Below, piece after piece: positions 8,398 through 16,949 of a stretch of 64,000 nt of DNA. The DNA is from Vibrio tapetis subsp. quintayensis (GTDB lineage Bacteria; Pseudomonadota; Gammaproteobacteria; Enterobacterales; Vibrionaceae). The translations under genes were made by a program, and so were the position numbers. Below the pieces are notes generated by a model, which saw nothing but the letters and a program-made list of their open reading frames with translations, was not told the DNA's origin and searched no databases. Each line of letters starts with the position of its first letter. Position 1 is the first letter of the stretch. The stretch is taken from the NCBI RefSeq assembly GCF_030409945.1, contig NZ_JAUFQV010000026.1, forward strand, positions 558,001 to 622,000, written 5' to 3'.

Positions 8398-9558
8398 TTA
8401 TGGTTTGGCTTTTTTCACAAGAAAGTGATCGATCACGATTTTGGTTCCGTTTGCCACCAAGGGTTTGAACTCAATGACTAATTGATCACTTTGGTTTGTG
8501 AATGCATTAACCGTGAGCTTCAGTGACTGCTTGTCTGCCTTAATGTTGTGAGCAACGATTCGGCTGTTGACGTACAGATCAAATGCGGGCATTTCAGGGT
8601 TTTTGGGAATGACGGTTTCAAATGTGTAACGATCGCCAGCTTGAACATAAGCGGTATTAACAATGCCCCCATCCTTGCGCCAATAAGTTTGATTAAAGTC
8701 CATGTTATGCGCAGTCCACGTACTGTAGTACGCATGAGCATTTGATATATTTTTGTGGCTGTTTTCATCCCACATAACTGTTGTTAGTGCAACGGGTTCA
8801 GCGTAGGAGAAACCACGCTCTTTCATCAGCTTTTGGATCCAATCAACACGTTGAATGACATCATCAAAAGTATCTTGCCAACCAAGTTCGCCATAGTATT
8901 GAAGACCTATTTCACCCAATATATAAAACTCATTCTCGTGTTCGATTGTGATGCCTGAACCAGAGTCACCATGTATCGCGACCCAGTGAAGATCCGTTTC
9001 TTTCATGATGGATGGCGCAAGGTTCGATTCTGCTAGCCATTTTCTGTCGGTGTGGTTGTATTTCACTTCCTTTGTTCCGCCATTGCGACCGTTATAGTTC
9101 CCGAAACCGATTTGGTTAACTTGGTAGGTTTCATTGTAATTAAACATACTTTTAGCTGGGAGCTTGGCAGGTTTGATATTTCGAATCGGAGTATCGAGTC
9201 GAATTAAAGCAAAATCATAGACGCCATCAGTAAACTCATATTCACCGTAATGGTTGTTTGAGTCTGATTTGGCGACTTGGCGATCTATTTGTTGATAAAC
9301 ACCATTTTGATCTTTTTCATAAGAATAGCAGGTCAAAACGTTGTCGCCTTCGGATTTTGAATTGGAAACATGGTTAGCCGTAATCGCCCAATATGGGTCA
9401 ATAATGGTTGCGGAACCTGCGTTTAGGTGACATGCGAAATCAAATTTTGTTTGTAACGCGAACGCTTTATGTTGAGTAACGGAGCGGTCCATTTTTCCAA
9501 GACCAGCTTGAACAGAAAATGCGGCTAGGCATACAGGTATAAGGATGAGTTTTCTCAT
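8398..9558 (-). CDS. secreted trypsin-like serine protease
   Basis: 386 aa with a signal peptide (to about SVQA). The chymotrypsin-fold domain spans residues about 25-245, with the full catalytic triad visible: His63 in ITANHVS, Asp115 in YDFALIRLD, and Ser199 in HGDSGSG. A C-terminal domain of about 130 residues is rich in beta-strand-type sequence (YVQAGDRYTFET, FDLYVNSRIV, HFLVKK) and could be a jelly-roll or binding module. This layout resembles Vibrio secreted S1 proteases. Its ATG overlaps the stop of the 228-aa gene upstream by one base (TAATG), so the two are translationally coupled. Target unknown. Confidence 0.88.
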   Translation of the reverse strand: MRKLILIPVCLAAFSVQAGLGKMDRSVTQHKAFALQTKFDFACHLNAGSATIIDPYWAITANHVSNSKSEGDNVLTCYSYEKDQNGVYQQIDRQVAKSDSNNHYGEYEFTDGVYDFALIRLDTPIRNIKPAKLPAKSMFNYNETYQVNQIGFGNYNGRNGGTKEVKYNHTDRKWLAESNLAPSIMKETDLHWVAIHGDSGSGITIEHENEFYILGEIGLQYYGELGWQDTFDDVIQRVDWIQKLMKERGFSYAEPVALTTVMWDENSHKNISNAHAYYSTWTAHNMDFNQTYWRKDGGIVNTAYVQAGDRYTFETVIPKNPEMPAFDLYVNSRIVAHNIKADKQSLKLTVNAFTNQSDQLVIEFKPLVANGTKIVIDHFLVKKAKP

Positions 9559-10244
9559 TACTTCACTTCCGTTAGTTTTACGGCTTCAATCGCGTGATAT
9601 CCGTTAGATTGGTCAAAATCATATTGCCTTGGTGCCATGACGTAGTTAATGGTGATGACATCCTGGGGAGTTTGCGTTGTGAATGTGGCGCTGTTTTTTA
9701 TGCTAGTCATGTGCAGGGTGATGTCGTTCATGATCTTGATGCATTCTGTTGGAGTGCAGACCTCAAAATCCGATGACGCTAGCCAGTTATGGCTGTATAG
9801 GTCGAGCTGAAATGCGCCGATTTTGTTTGGAGAAACTTGGAAAGAAAACCCGCCGTGGCGGATAGCCGCAGAAAACACAGACTCGTCTTGGTAGTCAGAT
9901 GATTGCCCATTCTCCCAGTAGAACTGGTTACCATGGACAGCTTGGTTTTCGATAAAGGTAACTTTTCCAAAGGTGGTCACCGGTCCAATGAAATCAGCGT
10001 TTGGCTTGGCAATTTTCTGGTCATTTCCGAACCAAAAGGCCCAATCTAGCCCGCTTAGGTCGACACTCCTTGCGAATCGGTGTTTGTCATTAGGCTTGGT
10101 GGTGTAGCCAATAAACTCACTTTCAGCGCACAGCGTTGCCGAGCATTGCTTGGCTTTATTGGTCAAGTTTTCAAGATCAACATGGATCTCTGATGAAATG
10201 GCGGACGAGCAAATGGTTAATAATAAAAAGGCGAATACTTTCAT
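9558..10244 (-). CDS. exported hypothetical protein, partner of the protease gene
   Basis: 228 aa with a signal peptide (MKVFAFLLLTICSSAISS). The mature part has four cysteines (KQCSATLCAE, FEVCTPTECIK), suggesting two disulfides, and an aromatic-rich, beta-type body (LDWAFWFGN, HGNQFYWENG, FQLDLYSHNWLA). I recognise no family. Its stop codon overlaps the protease start, so equal amounts of both are expected. It could be a chaperone, an inhibitor or a second secreted component; nothing in the sequence decides. Confidence 0.72.
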   Translation of the reverse strand: MKVFAFLLLTICSSAISSEIHVDLENLTNKAKQCSATLCAESEFIGYTTKPNDKHRFARSVDLSGLDWAFWFGNDQKIAKPNADFIGPVTTFGKVTFIENQAVHGNQFYWENGQSSDYQDESVFSAAIRHGGFSFQVSPNKIGAFQLDLYSHNWLASSDFEVCTPTECIKIMNDITLHMTSIKNSATFTTQTPQDVITINYVMAPRQYDFDQSNGYHAIEAVKLTEVK

Positions 10245-10338
10245 TTTATTTCCAATATAGAAGGTTCAATTCGACAAGACAAAACCATCAAATAAGTTGA
10301 CGGCTATTATCGCCCTGATCAAATGGGAAGACGGGAGC

Positions 10339-10947
10339 CTAGTTGGTCGCTAGTCCGTATTTTTGAATTTCAGATTTTGTCATCTGATGCATTTGATTAG
10401 CGGGTGCCACTTCCAGAGTGAACCAATAAAAATCGGTTGGAATGCCCATCTCTTGGTAGTAATCAAGGTACATCTGATGTTCAGGTGAGTTCTTTGGTAA
10501 TTGATGGCCTTGAATATCGCCAGCTGCCCACGAATGAACACCTATCTTGGCTCCGTCTTCAATGGTTCTTGTGACCCCCGCCAGGAATAAGTCGGTACCA
10601 CCAGAGGCAACACTGCTATTGGCAGAAAGGTGAGTCGCAATGTTCATTTCTCGTATTGTATGTGCCAATTCCAGGTTCGCGTAGTCATCAGCTGATCCGT
10701 CAATAACCCCCATCTTTATCATGCTGATTGCTGGATGATCGTTAACCAGTGCGTTAAACGCATCCGGTGAACCCTCACAAATGATACCACTTGCGTAGGC
10801 TATGCCGTCTATTACGCCAAAAGTGAGGGGCTTTTCCCATTCTTCGATTTGATAACCACATGACGAAGTGTAGATGTTCTCAAATTTTTTAATGGCACAG
10901 CCGTTTAAAGTGGCAACGAGAGTGAATGCTAATAGTATGTTTTTCAT
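10339..10947 (-). CDS. ClpP-like lipoprotein (periplasmic COG3904-type)
   Basis: 202 aa from the ATG at 10947, chosen because a lipoprotein signal follows at once (lipobox TLNGC, Cys17) with AAAGGG upstream; the frame is open for 13 more codons. The body has a ClpP/crotonase-like fold signature. VIDGIAYASGIICEG precedes the candidate nucleophile Ser115 in SSVASGGTDLFLAG, and His138 sits in KIGVHSW. These correspond by eye to the Ser and His of ClpP. The predicted location is membrane-anchored facing the periplasm. It could be a protease or a pseudo-enzyme. It lies between the OmpA-type gene and the protease pair, in the same direction. Confidence 0.7.
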   Translation of the reverse strand: MKNILLAFTLVATLNGCAIKKFENIYTSSCGYQIEEWEKPLTFGVIDGIAYASGIICEGSPDAFNALVNDHPAISMIKMGVIDGSADDYANLELAHTIREMNIATHLSANSSVASGGTDLFLAGVTRTIEDGAKIGVHSWAAGDIQGHQLPKNSPEHQMYLDYYQEMGIPTDFYWFTLEVAPANQMHQMTKSEIQKYGLATN

Positions 10948-11036
10948 CTTGAATCCCTTTAGTGGTATTAGGCTGAATGTTTGCACCAGCCAATCGAATG
11001 TACGGACAGAGAATCTTGTTGAAGGCTGTCTGTTTA

Positions 11037-11861
11037 TTACTGCTTAACGGTAAATGAATCGATTACGATCTCTACTCGACGGTTCTGTTCTCGGCCTCGC
11101 TGCGTATCATTGTTTGCGATGGGCTGTTCTTCGCCAGCCCCAATGACGGTAATACGGCTTTTATCAACGCCTTGATTTGACAAGTAGTGAGCTAAGGACT
11201 GTGCGCGCTCCTTGGAAAGGCGTAGGTTAAAAGCCGATGATCCTGTGTTGTCGGTATGCCCGATAACCGTGACATTAGATTCATCGTGTGTATTGAGCGT
11301 TTTGATTAACCCCTTTAACTGATAGAGGTTTGTGTAATCTAGATCTTTACTGCCGGTTTTAAACAGACTCATGCCGTGCTGCGAGCCAAATTGCACGATT
11401 TGTTGCGGTGCAACTGCAGGTACATTAATGGGTTTAGGCGCTGGAGTTTCGTAGTCGGCCCAAACGTCACCCATGGCAGATTCAAGCTTGAGTTTTGCCA
11501 CTTCGGCTTTCAAACGGTCGATTTCTAACTGTTCAAAACGTTTACAATTAAGCCTTTCTCGGCTTTCGCCAATAGGGATAATCACTTGAACGTAAGCTCC
11601 TATTTCATCTCGCCCGCGCAAATTATTGTTTGTTGAGCTGTTGTAACCATCTGTTCTTTGCGTTCCCATTAGGCCAGTAGTTACGTATGTGTCACTTGCA
11701 ATGGTGGATTCGCACGTCAGGCCGTCGCTGGTGGTGATTCTGTCGTAGCCACTTGGAATATGAGCAGAAGGAATACCGAGACTGGCCGCATTTAGTTGTC
11801 CTGCTGTGAATAATGTTGTTGCAATCGCGATTGTGGAAATAAGAGTTTTACTGGCGTACAT
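11037..11861 (-). CDS. OmpA-domain outer-membrane/peptidoglycan-anchored protein
   Basis: 274 aa with a signal peptide (to QLNAAS). Residues about 25-105 are an unrecognised N-terminal region with two Cys. A heptad-like stretch (RFEQLEIDRLKAEVAKLKLES) at about 108-130 suggests a short coiled coil. The C-terminal OmpA-like peptidoglycan-binding domain (about 150-270) has the diagnostic VIGHTDNTGSSAFNLRLSKE and GREQNRRVEI motifs. It probably anchors a surface assembly to the cell wall. The gene start lies 70 bases inside the preceding 129-aa frame, an unusually long overlap. A loose hairpin (11002-11033) follows the stop. Confidence 0.85.
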   Translation of the reverse strand: MYASKTLISTIAIATTLFTAGQLNAASLGIPSAHIPSGYDRITTSDGLTCESTIASDTYVTTGLMGTQRTDGYNSSTNNNLRGRDEIGAYVQVIIPIGESRERLNCKRFEQLEIDRLKAEVAKLKLESAMGDVWADYETPAPKPINVPAVAPQQIVQFGSQHGMSLFKTGSKDLDYTNLYQLKGLIKTLNTHDESNVTVIGHTDNTGSSAFNLRLSKERAQSLAHYLSNQGVDKSRITVIGAGEEQPIANNDTQRGREQNRRVEIVIDSFTVKQ

Positions 11862-12181
11862 ATTCGAGTTCTCGGTATTTTAACGTTTTTGTTTATGATA
11901 ATTGAGCAAATTTCAAAATGATTAATTACGTTCGGTATAATGGATAATTTAACGGGAACGGTAATGAATTTTCTTGGCTGTATTTTCACTCTTTGCTTGG
12001 TTATATGCCCATTTACCTCAATTTCAAATTCTTTATTGATGTCATTTAGATTCCCGACTTCAACTTTTACCACGGCGTTTTTGCTATAAACGGTTTGCTT
12101 TATTAATTCAGTTTTTTGAGAATGAGCGTGGGCATTGAGTGTCAAAATTGATAACCCAACGACCAATATATATTTAATCAT
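11792..12181 (-). CDS. small exported Ig-like protein, possible chaperone-type
   Basis: 129 aa with a signal peptide (to LNAHA). The mature sequence is strand-rich: VVKVEVGNLNDINKEFEIEVNG, then QRVKIQPRKFITVPVKLSI. This is reminiscent of one immunoglobulin-like domain of periplasmic chaperones, followed by paired Cys (FEICSIII, TRICTPVK). I do not recognise a named family. It overlaps the 311-aa gene by 8 bases and the OmpA-type gene by 70 bases, so the three are one transcript. The last 23 codons overlap the next gene's signal peptide. A frameshift that lengthened the tail cannot be excluded. Confidence 0.62.
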   Translation of the reverse strand: MIKYILVVGLSILTLNAHAHSQKTELIKQTVYSKNAVVKVEVGNLNDINKEFEIEVNGHITKQRVKIQPRKFITVPVKLSIIPNVINHFEICSIIINKNVKIPRTRICTPVKLLFPQSRLQQHYSQQDN

Positions 12182-13109
12182 TTTTTCCTCTGCAGGTTAC
12201 GATAACAGTTGCTCGGTAGTTGCCAGCGCGCAGTTCATGTCTGTTCTTTTTAACTTTAAGATAAATCTTGGTATCAAGAGGTTTTTCATCTTTTAGTCTA
12301 TAGAATCCACCTGACTCGTCTTCGATCTCTTGGTTTTGATAACCATGCTTTGAATAAGCTTCAGGATCGACGACCACTGTGCTTGGTAGATCAATGTATT
12401 TGCCATCGTGTACTATTCGGGTGCTGAACGTTAAGCGATGATCGCCGTCATCGTCGCGACGATAATTATCGCCATTAGACGCGACGGCAGTAATACGGGC
12501 AGGGTCTACACCAACATCGCCGATGGACTCATCCATTAACTGGATTTTTCCTGAATAATCATCGGCGAGTAAGGCACAATATTGACCGCTATTAAGACGC
12601 GTGAACGTTACGGTATCAATGGAATAGATATTACTGTCTTTTTCTAAGTATAGAGATACGCGTTTTTCATTTTTATCCGAGTCGTTATTAACTACGGGTA
12701 AATAAAGATAGCTAATATCAATTCGGCCACTAACATCGAAACTAACAGGAATATTGACGAACAAACCGTCGAAGCCATCGATTCTTCGTGGGGTTTGATT
12801 TCTTACTGTTTGGTACATTTCTAATCGAACGTTAGATTTAAGAACCAAATTAAAAGTTGATAACGGTGGCCCGCTCAATCTCAACGTCACAAATGCAGCA
12901 TGAGGGTACTTCTGGTTAGAATCACCGTTTATATTCTGTAATTCATCATAAGATAATAAATGAGATTTCTCTGTATAGATAATTCGCCCATTCATTCCGA
13001 GATTATTAATATGTTTTGTTACCGAATTCGAACCGTTTTCTATCCATACTGCGTTAGTATGCGCAGAGAATACCAACAGTAAAATGGACAAAAATTTGTT
13101 AAATTTCAT
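12174..13109 (-). CDS. exported hypothetical surface-type protein
   Basis: 311 aa with a signal peptide (to SAHTNA). It is largely beta-strand-type and hydrophilic. The last part (HELRAGNYRATVIVTCRG) resembles the terminal strand of pilin-like or adhesin subunits, and Cys pairing between the middle (GQYCALL) and this terminus is plausible. No family is recognised. It is 162 bases downstream of the pilin-like gene, separated by two strong hairpins, and overlaps the Ig-like gene. It may be a minor or tip subunit of the same structure (inference from context). Confidence 0.68.
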   Translation of the reverse strand: MKFNKFLSILLLVFSAHTNAVWIENGSNSVTKHINNLGMNGRIIYTEKSHLLSYDELQNINGDSNQKYPHAAFVTLRLSGPPLSTFNLVLKSNVRLEMYQTVRNQTPRRIDGFDGLFVNIPVSFDVSGRIDISYLYLPVVNNDSDKNEKRVSLYLEKDSNIYSIDTVTFTRLNSGQYCALLADDYSGKIQLMDESIGDVGVDPARITAVASNGDNYRRDDDGDHRLTFSTRIVHDGKYIDLPSTVVVDPEAYSKHGYQNQEIEDESGGFYRLKDEKPLDTKIYLKVKKNRHELRAGNYRATVIVTCRGKND

Positions 13110-13188
13110 TATATTTTCTAACTCGTAAATCGAAGTGGTACTAAATAAATTTTATTATTTTTATAATAAGAAGCGTAACCAAAAGTTT

Positions 13189-13258
13189 CTTACTGATATT
13201 TGATGGTTGTGGACACCAAATATCAGTAAGCATCATTATTGAAAGCCTAGCTTTCAAT
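13189..13258 (-). other. tandem RNA hairpins between pilin-like and 311-aa genes
   Basis: On the minus-strand transcript, a 9-bp stem with a 3-base loop (13238-13246 / 13250-13258) is followed by a 17-bp stem with one G-U pair and an 8-base loop (13189-13205 / 13214-13230). Neither has a U run after it. They look like transcript-stabilising or attenuating structures that would raise subunit mRNA over the downstream genes, rather than full terminators. Confidence 0.6.
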
Positions 13259-13271
13259 TTTTGGTGTTTGA

Positions 13272-13805
13272 TTAAGCGCTACAAGAAATAGTTAAAATAC
13301 CGGCAACTGTTTGTTCAACTGCTTTCATTTCAGATGTATCCGCCTTTACAGTAGCAATCACTTTAATCGGCGTGTTAGTTGGAAAGGTTTGTATTTCATT
13401 ACCATTAGCGCGATCAAAACTAGCAAGCTTAGAGTCTTTGCCTACCCAAAGTTTAACGTCGGAAGCGTTAACGCTACTGTTGTCAAACTTAGTCAAAGAA
13501 GTGCTATTGGGATTGATTGAAGAGGTCACCTTGATGCCCTTATTTCCGTTAGTGATTAACGTAAACTGAGCATAGTCTTCTGAAGCATCTGCTTTTTCAT
13601 CATGAAATAGAATAGAGCCTTCGTAGTCATTTATTGTATTCACTGTTTTAACACCGCAGGTTTCGACAACGGTTTCTTTAAAAGTGAGATTGGCAGTAGA
13701 TACGCCATTTGCCACTTCTAGGTTAGGGTTTACTGAAGCTGGTGTGTTTGCCGATGCTATCGAAGAAGCGGTAATAAGAGAAAGGGCAAATAAAGTCTTT
13801 TTCAT
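13272..13805 (-). CDS. pilin-like exported subunit
   Basis: 177 aa with a classical signal peptide (MKKTLFALSLITASSIASA). The mature protein is about 157 residues, with Cys near residue 50 (ETVVETCGVKT) and Cys as the penultimate-but-one residue (ILTISCSA). The last strand alternates hydrophobics (TVAGILTISC), as in fimbrial or spore-coat-U-like subunits. It is first in a minus-strand cluster with an Ig-like small protein and an OmpA-domain protein, but no usher is present. A shorter paralogue lies at 7646. The role as a polymerised or surface subunit is inferred. Confidence 0.7.
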   Translation of the reverse strand: MKKTLFALSLITASSIASANTPASVNPNLEVANGVSTANLTFKETVVETCGVKTVNTINDYEGSILFHDEKADASEDYAQFTLITNGNKGIKVTSSINPNSTSLTKFDNSSVNASDVKLWVGKDSKLASFDRANGNEIQTFPTNTPIKVIATVKADTSEMKAVEQTVAGILTISCSA

Positions 13806-13989
13806 GATATGTCTCTAAGTTGTGCCATTTATTTGGCTTGTCAAAATCCAGGCGTATTGAAACATAAATGTGACGCATATCAAATGAATTGCGTGTAAGC
13901 CATTGTAAGCACACTACTTACATGGATTTACATACGTAAAACTTCAGTTGTGGTAACCAGTTAGCGTGATTAGATATCAATCAAAATTA

Positions 13990-14008
13990 AATGATATTGA
14001 TTATCATT
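13990..14008 (+). promoter_or_regulatory. Fur box upstream of fecB
   Basis: AATGATATTGATTATCATT is a near-perfect inverted repeat matching the 19-bp Fur consensus. It lies just upstream of a TATAAT -10 element (14033-14038) and 56 bases before the fecB ATG. Iron-dependent repression of the operon is expected. Confidence 0.85.
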
Positions 14009-14063
14009 AAGTTTAAGTGTATGGTCTGCATCTATAATTTGTTACATTTAAGGGTGCTTGGTT

Positions 14064-14975
14064 ATGTTTTCAAAGGGATTGAAATTCAATCTGGTTGCTG
14101 CGGCGTATATAAGCCTATGCGTGGTGTTTGCTTCAGCGGCATTCGCAGGAACGCGCATAGTTAATGATGAATTAGGGACATTAACCATTGAAGGAACACC
14201 GAAACGAGTGGTTGCACTGGAGTATTCATTTGTCGATGCTTTAGCTTCGGTAGGTGTATCACCGGTTGGTATTGCAGACGACAAAAAATCCGAGCGAGTG
14301 ATACCAGAAGTTCGAGCGATCATCAAAGAATGGCAGTCAGTAGGGATGCGATCACAGCCGAGTTTAGAAGCCATCGCCCAACTAAAGCCAGATCTCATCA
14401 TTGCAGATGCAGAGCGTCATAGCGCGGTATATGAAGATTTAAAAGCCATTGCACCGACATTGATTCTAAAAAGCCGTGGTGAAACGTACCAAGAAAACTT
14501 AGAAGCGGCGCAAATCATTGGTGTTGCACTGAACAAAGAAGCGCAAATGAAAGTTCGAATTGCGCAACATAAATCCAAAATGGCGACGTATAAAGCGCTG
14601 TTTTCCAGTAAAGATTCAATCCAATTTGCGGTTGTGACTGACAAAGGGATGTGGATGCATGGCCCAGCTTCTTATGCTGGTGGGGTAATTTCGACACTGG
14701 GGCTTGCGAGTCCAATTCCGGGTCAAACAGATAAAGCCTACATTCCAACAAGCTTCGAACAGCTACTTAAAGTTAATCCAGATTGGTTATTACTCGGGCC
14801 TTACAAAGATCACACCGTGGTCGATGATTGGAAAACTAACCCACTGTACGACATGTTAAAAGCGGCGAAAACCGAACAAACTGTTTACGTGTCTCCTGAG
14901 TTATGGTCATTGAACCGCGGCATGATGGCCGCAGAAGGCATCGCTCAAAATCTTGAACAGCTGCTTATCAAGTAA
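14064..14975 (+). CDS. fecB: periplasmic Fe(III)-dicitrate-type binding protein
   Basis: 303 aa from the ATG at 14064 (AAGGGT ribosome site; an in-frame TTG lies two codons earlier). Signal peptide to about FAAFAG. TroA/FecB-type fold: [42 protein letters not shown]. Delivers a ferric chelate to the FecCD permease in the periplasm. Length and gene order match fecBCDE, so ferric citrate is the best guess, though other siderophores are possible. No TonB receptor or fecIR lies in the window. It is preceded by a Fur box. Confidence 0.82.
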   Translation: MFSKGLKFNLVAAAYISLCVVFASAAFAGTRIVNDELGTLTIEGTPKRVVALEYSFVDALASVGVSPVGIADDKKSERVIPEVRAIIKEWQSVGMRSQPSLEAIAQLKPDLIIADAERHSAVYEDLKAIAPTLILKSRGETYQENLEAAQIIGVALNKEAQMKVRIAQHKSKMATYKALFSSKDSIQFAVVTDKGMWMHGPASYAGGVISTLGLASPIPGQTDKAYIPTSFEQLLKVNPDWLLLGPYKDHTVVDDWKTNPLYDMLKAAKTEQTVYVSPELWSLNRGMMAAEGIAQNLEQLLIK

Positions 14976-14982
14976 CATATCA

Positions 14983-15984
14983 ATGAGCTATAAATTCAAA
15001 ACAAAACTGGTTGTGATGCTCACAGCCAGTTTATTTTTCATCGGCTTTGTTTGTTCAATGATCACTTGGTCGAGCTTCGAGTTGACCGTAAAACACCTCT
15101 ATCAATTCTACTTCTCTTTTGATTTATCCAGTATGGAACAGCAAATCATTGGCACTTTAAGAGCACCAAGGGTTTACAGCGCGATGTTAATTGGAGCGAA
15201 CTTAGCCGTGGCGGGTTTACTGATGCAGAAGTTGACTTCAAACGCGTTGGCTTCGCCATCCATACTCGGATTAAACGCGGGTGCTGCGTGTTTTATGGCA
15301 TTAAGCAGTGTTGGCTTTCCTGTTCTTTCTTCGTTACCAACCATCGCAGTAGCGGCTTTCGGGGCGGTGTCTAGTGGATTTCTCGTGTTGTTATTGGGCG
15401 GCTTTTTTTCTAAAAAACCATTACCCCTTAAGTTGGTTTTAGCTGGCATTGCAATTAATGCTTTGTTGGTTGGCCTAACACGAGCGTCGGTGATCCTTGC
15501 GGATGACATGGCGTACAGCGTTATACAATGGCTCGCAGGTTCAGTTTCATCGATCAATGCTCAGCAGTGGCATAAGTTGTGGCCGATCAGTGTTGTTGGG
15601 CTCGCGTTAGCTTTGTTTAACGCAAGATCCCTCAATTTGTTTTCGCTTGGGTCTGATGTTGCAATAAGTTTAGGGATCAATGTAAAGCGCACACAGTTAC
15701 TGACGTGCGTTGCCATCATATTACTCACCGCTTCCAGTGTATCTATCGCGGGGCCGATTGCGTTTGTTGGACTCATTGTTCCGCATATCGCCGCGCCTCT
15801 TATCGGTCAGAATTTACATGTATCCATTCCTTTCAATGCCTTACTTGGTGCAACACTGTTGAGTTGGTCAGATACGATTTCTAGAGGGGTTGCATTTCCT
15901 GCTGAAACTCCGGTTGGGGTGATAACAGCACTGATTGGTACGCCGATTTTTATTTTCTTGGCTGCGCGGAATAAAAAAATATGA
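14983..15984 (+). CDS. fecC: FecCD-family iron-chelate ABC permease, first subunit
   Basis: About 333 aa from the ATG at 14983, chosen over a TTG 30 bases upstream that overlaps fecB. Many hydrophobic helices. Family signatures: RAPRVYSAMLIGANLAVAGLLMQ near the N-terminus and the coupling-region GPIAFVGLIVPHIA. Forms the inner-membrane channel with FecD, powered by FecE. Starts 7 bases after fecB and overlaps fecD by 4 bases (ATGA), so it is co-translated. Confidence 0.83.
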   Translation: MSYKFKTKLVVMLTASLFFIGFVCSMITWSSFELTVKHLYQFYFSFDLSSMEQQIIGTLRAPRVYSAMLIGANLAVAGLLMQKLTSNALASPSILGLNAGAACFMALSSVGFPVLSSLPTIAVAAFGAVSSGFLVLLLGGFFSKKPLPLKLVLAGIAINALLVGLTRASVILADDMAYSVIQWLAGSVSSINAQQWHKLWPISVVGLALALFNARSLNLFSLGSDVAISLGINVKRTQLLTCVAIILLTASSVSIAGPIAFVGLIVPHIAAPLIGQNLHVSIPFNALLGATLLSWSDTISRGVAFPAETPVGVITALIGTPIFIFLAARNKKI

Positions 15985-16949
15985 GGCGATATCCGTTTTT
16001 GATATTACTTGGCTCTTTGCTCATCGTTGCGGTTGCGAGTCTATTTATAGGCGCAGCGAACCTGACGTATTCTGAGGTTGTAACGACGCTTTTTGATGGC
16101 GGTGAGCATGACTTTATCGTCAATCAATACCGATTGCCTAGGCTGATACTGGCGGTTTTAGTTGGTGCAGGCCTTGGTTTGTCGGGAGCGATTGTACAAG
16201 GGGTGATACGTAATCCGCTTGCGTCACCAGATTTGATGGGGATAAGTGCAGGTGCCGGGCTGTTTGCTACGGGTCTATTGGTTGTTATGCCTGATGCTCC
16301 TGATAGCTACTTGCCATTAGCGGCGGTGAGTGGAGGAGTGTTTGCTGCTCTTGTTATCTGGTTTATTACTCGTTTGTCTAAACCTACGCCTGCTCGTCTT
16401 GCGTTAATCGGTATTTCGATCAGTGCTTTTTTAGGCAGTATGATTGATTTTCTGCTGGTTGTGCACCCTATAGAAATCAATACGGCCATGATCTGGCTAA
16501 CGGGCAGTTTATGGGGACGTAATTGGGATCAAGTTCCTTACATCATCGTAGCGCTCACGGTTCTTGTGCCCGCCGCATGGTGGCTAGCATGGAAGCTCAA
16601 CGTGATGTCTCTAGGTGAAGACAACGCAACGTCATTAGGTGTTTCACCCAAACGAGTTCAAGTCACAGCGTTAAGTGTTGCGGTGGTTTTGTCCAGCGTC
16701 AGTGTTTCTATTTGCGGAACCATCAGTTTTGTTGGCCTATTGGCACCTCATCTTTCTAGGCTCATTGTTGGCCATGATCACAAGCGCTTGCTGCCTTGTG
16801 CTGCGATGGTCGGCGGTTTATTGGTGTTACTCTCAGATGTATTAGCTCGCGGCATTCAACCACCTGTTGAATTGCCAGCAGGGGTACTGACTTCTCTTAT
16901 CGGTGCACCTTATTTCATTTTCTTATTGCGTAGATATAAGGGTTGGTAA
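15981..16949 (+). CDS. fecD: FecCD-family iron-chelate ABC permease, second subunit
   Basis: 322 aa, polytopic. Signatures: YRLPRLILAVLVGAGLGLSGAIVQ, NPLASPDLMGISAGAG, and GTISFVGLLAPHLSR with the helix that contacts the ATPase. It pairs with the preceding permease. Start and stop codons overlap both neighbours (ATGA with fecC; TAATG with fecE). Length is close to E. coli FecD (about 318). Confidence 0.84.
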   Translation: MRRYPFLILLGSLLIVAVASLFIGAANLTYSEVVTTLFDGGEHDFIVNQYRLPRLILAVLVGAGLGLSGAIVQGVIRNPLASPDLMGISAGAGLFATGLLVVMPDAPDSYLPLAAVSGGVFAALVIWFITRLSKPTPARLALIGISISAFLGSMIDFLLVVHPIEINTAMIWLTGSLWGRNWDQVPYIIVALTVLVPAAWWLAWKLNVMSLGEDNATSLGVSPKRVQVTALSVAVVLSSVSVSICGTISFVGLLAPHLSRLIVGHDHKRLLPCAAMVGGLLVLLSDVLARGIQPPVELPAGVLTSLIGAPYFIFLLRRYKGW

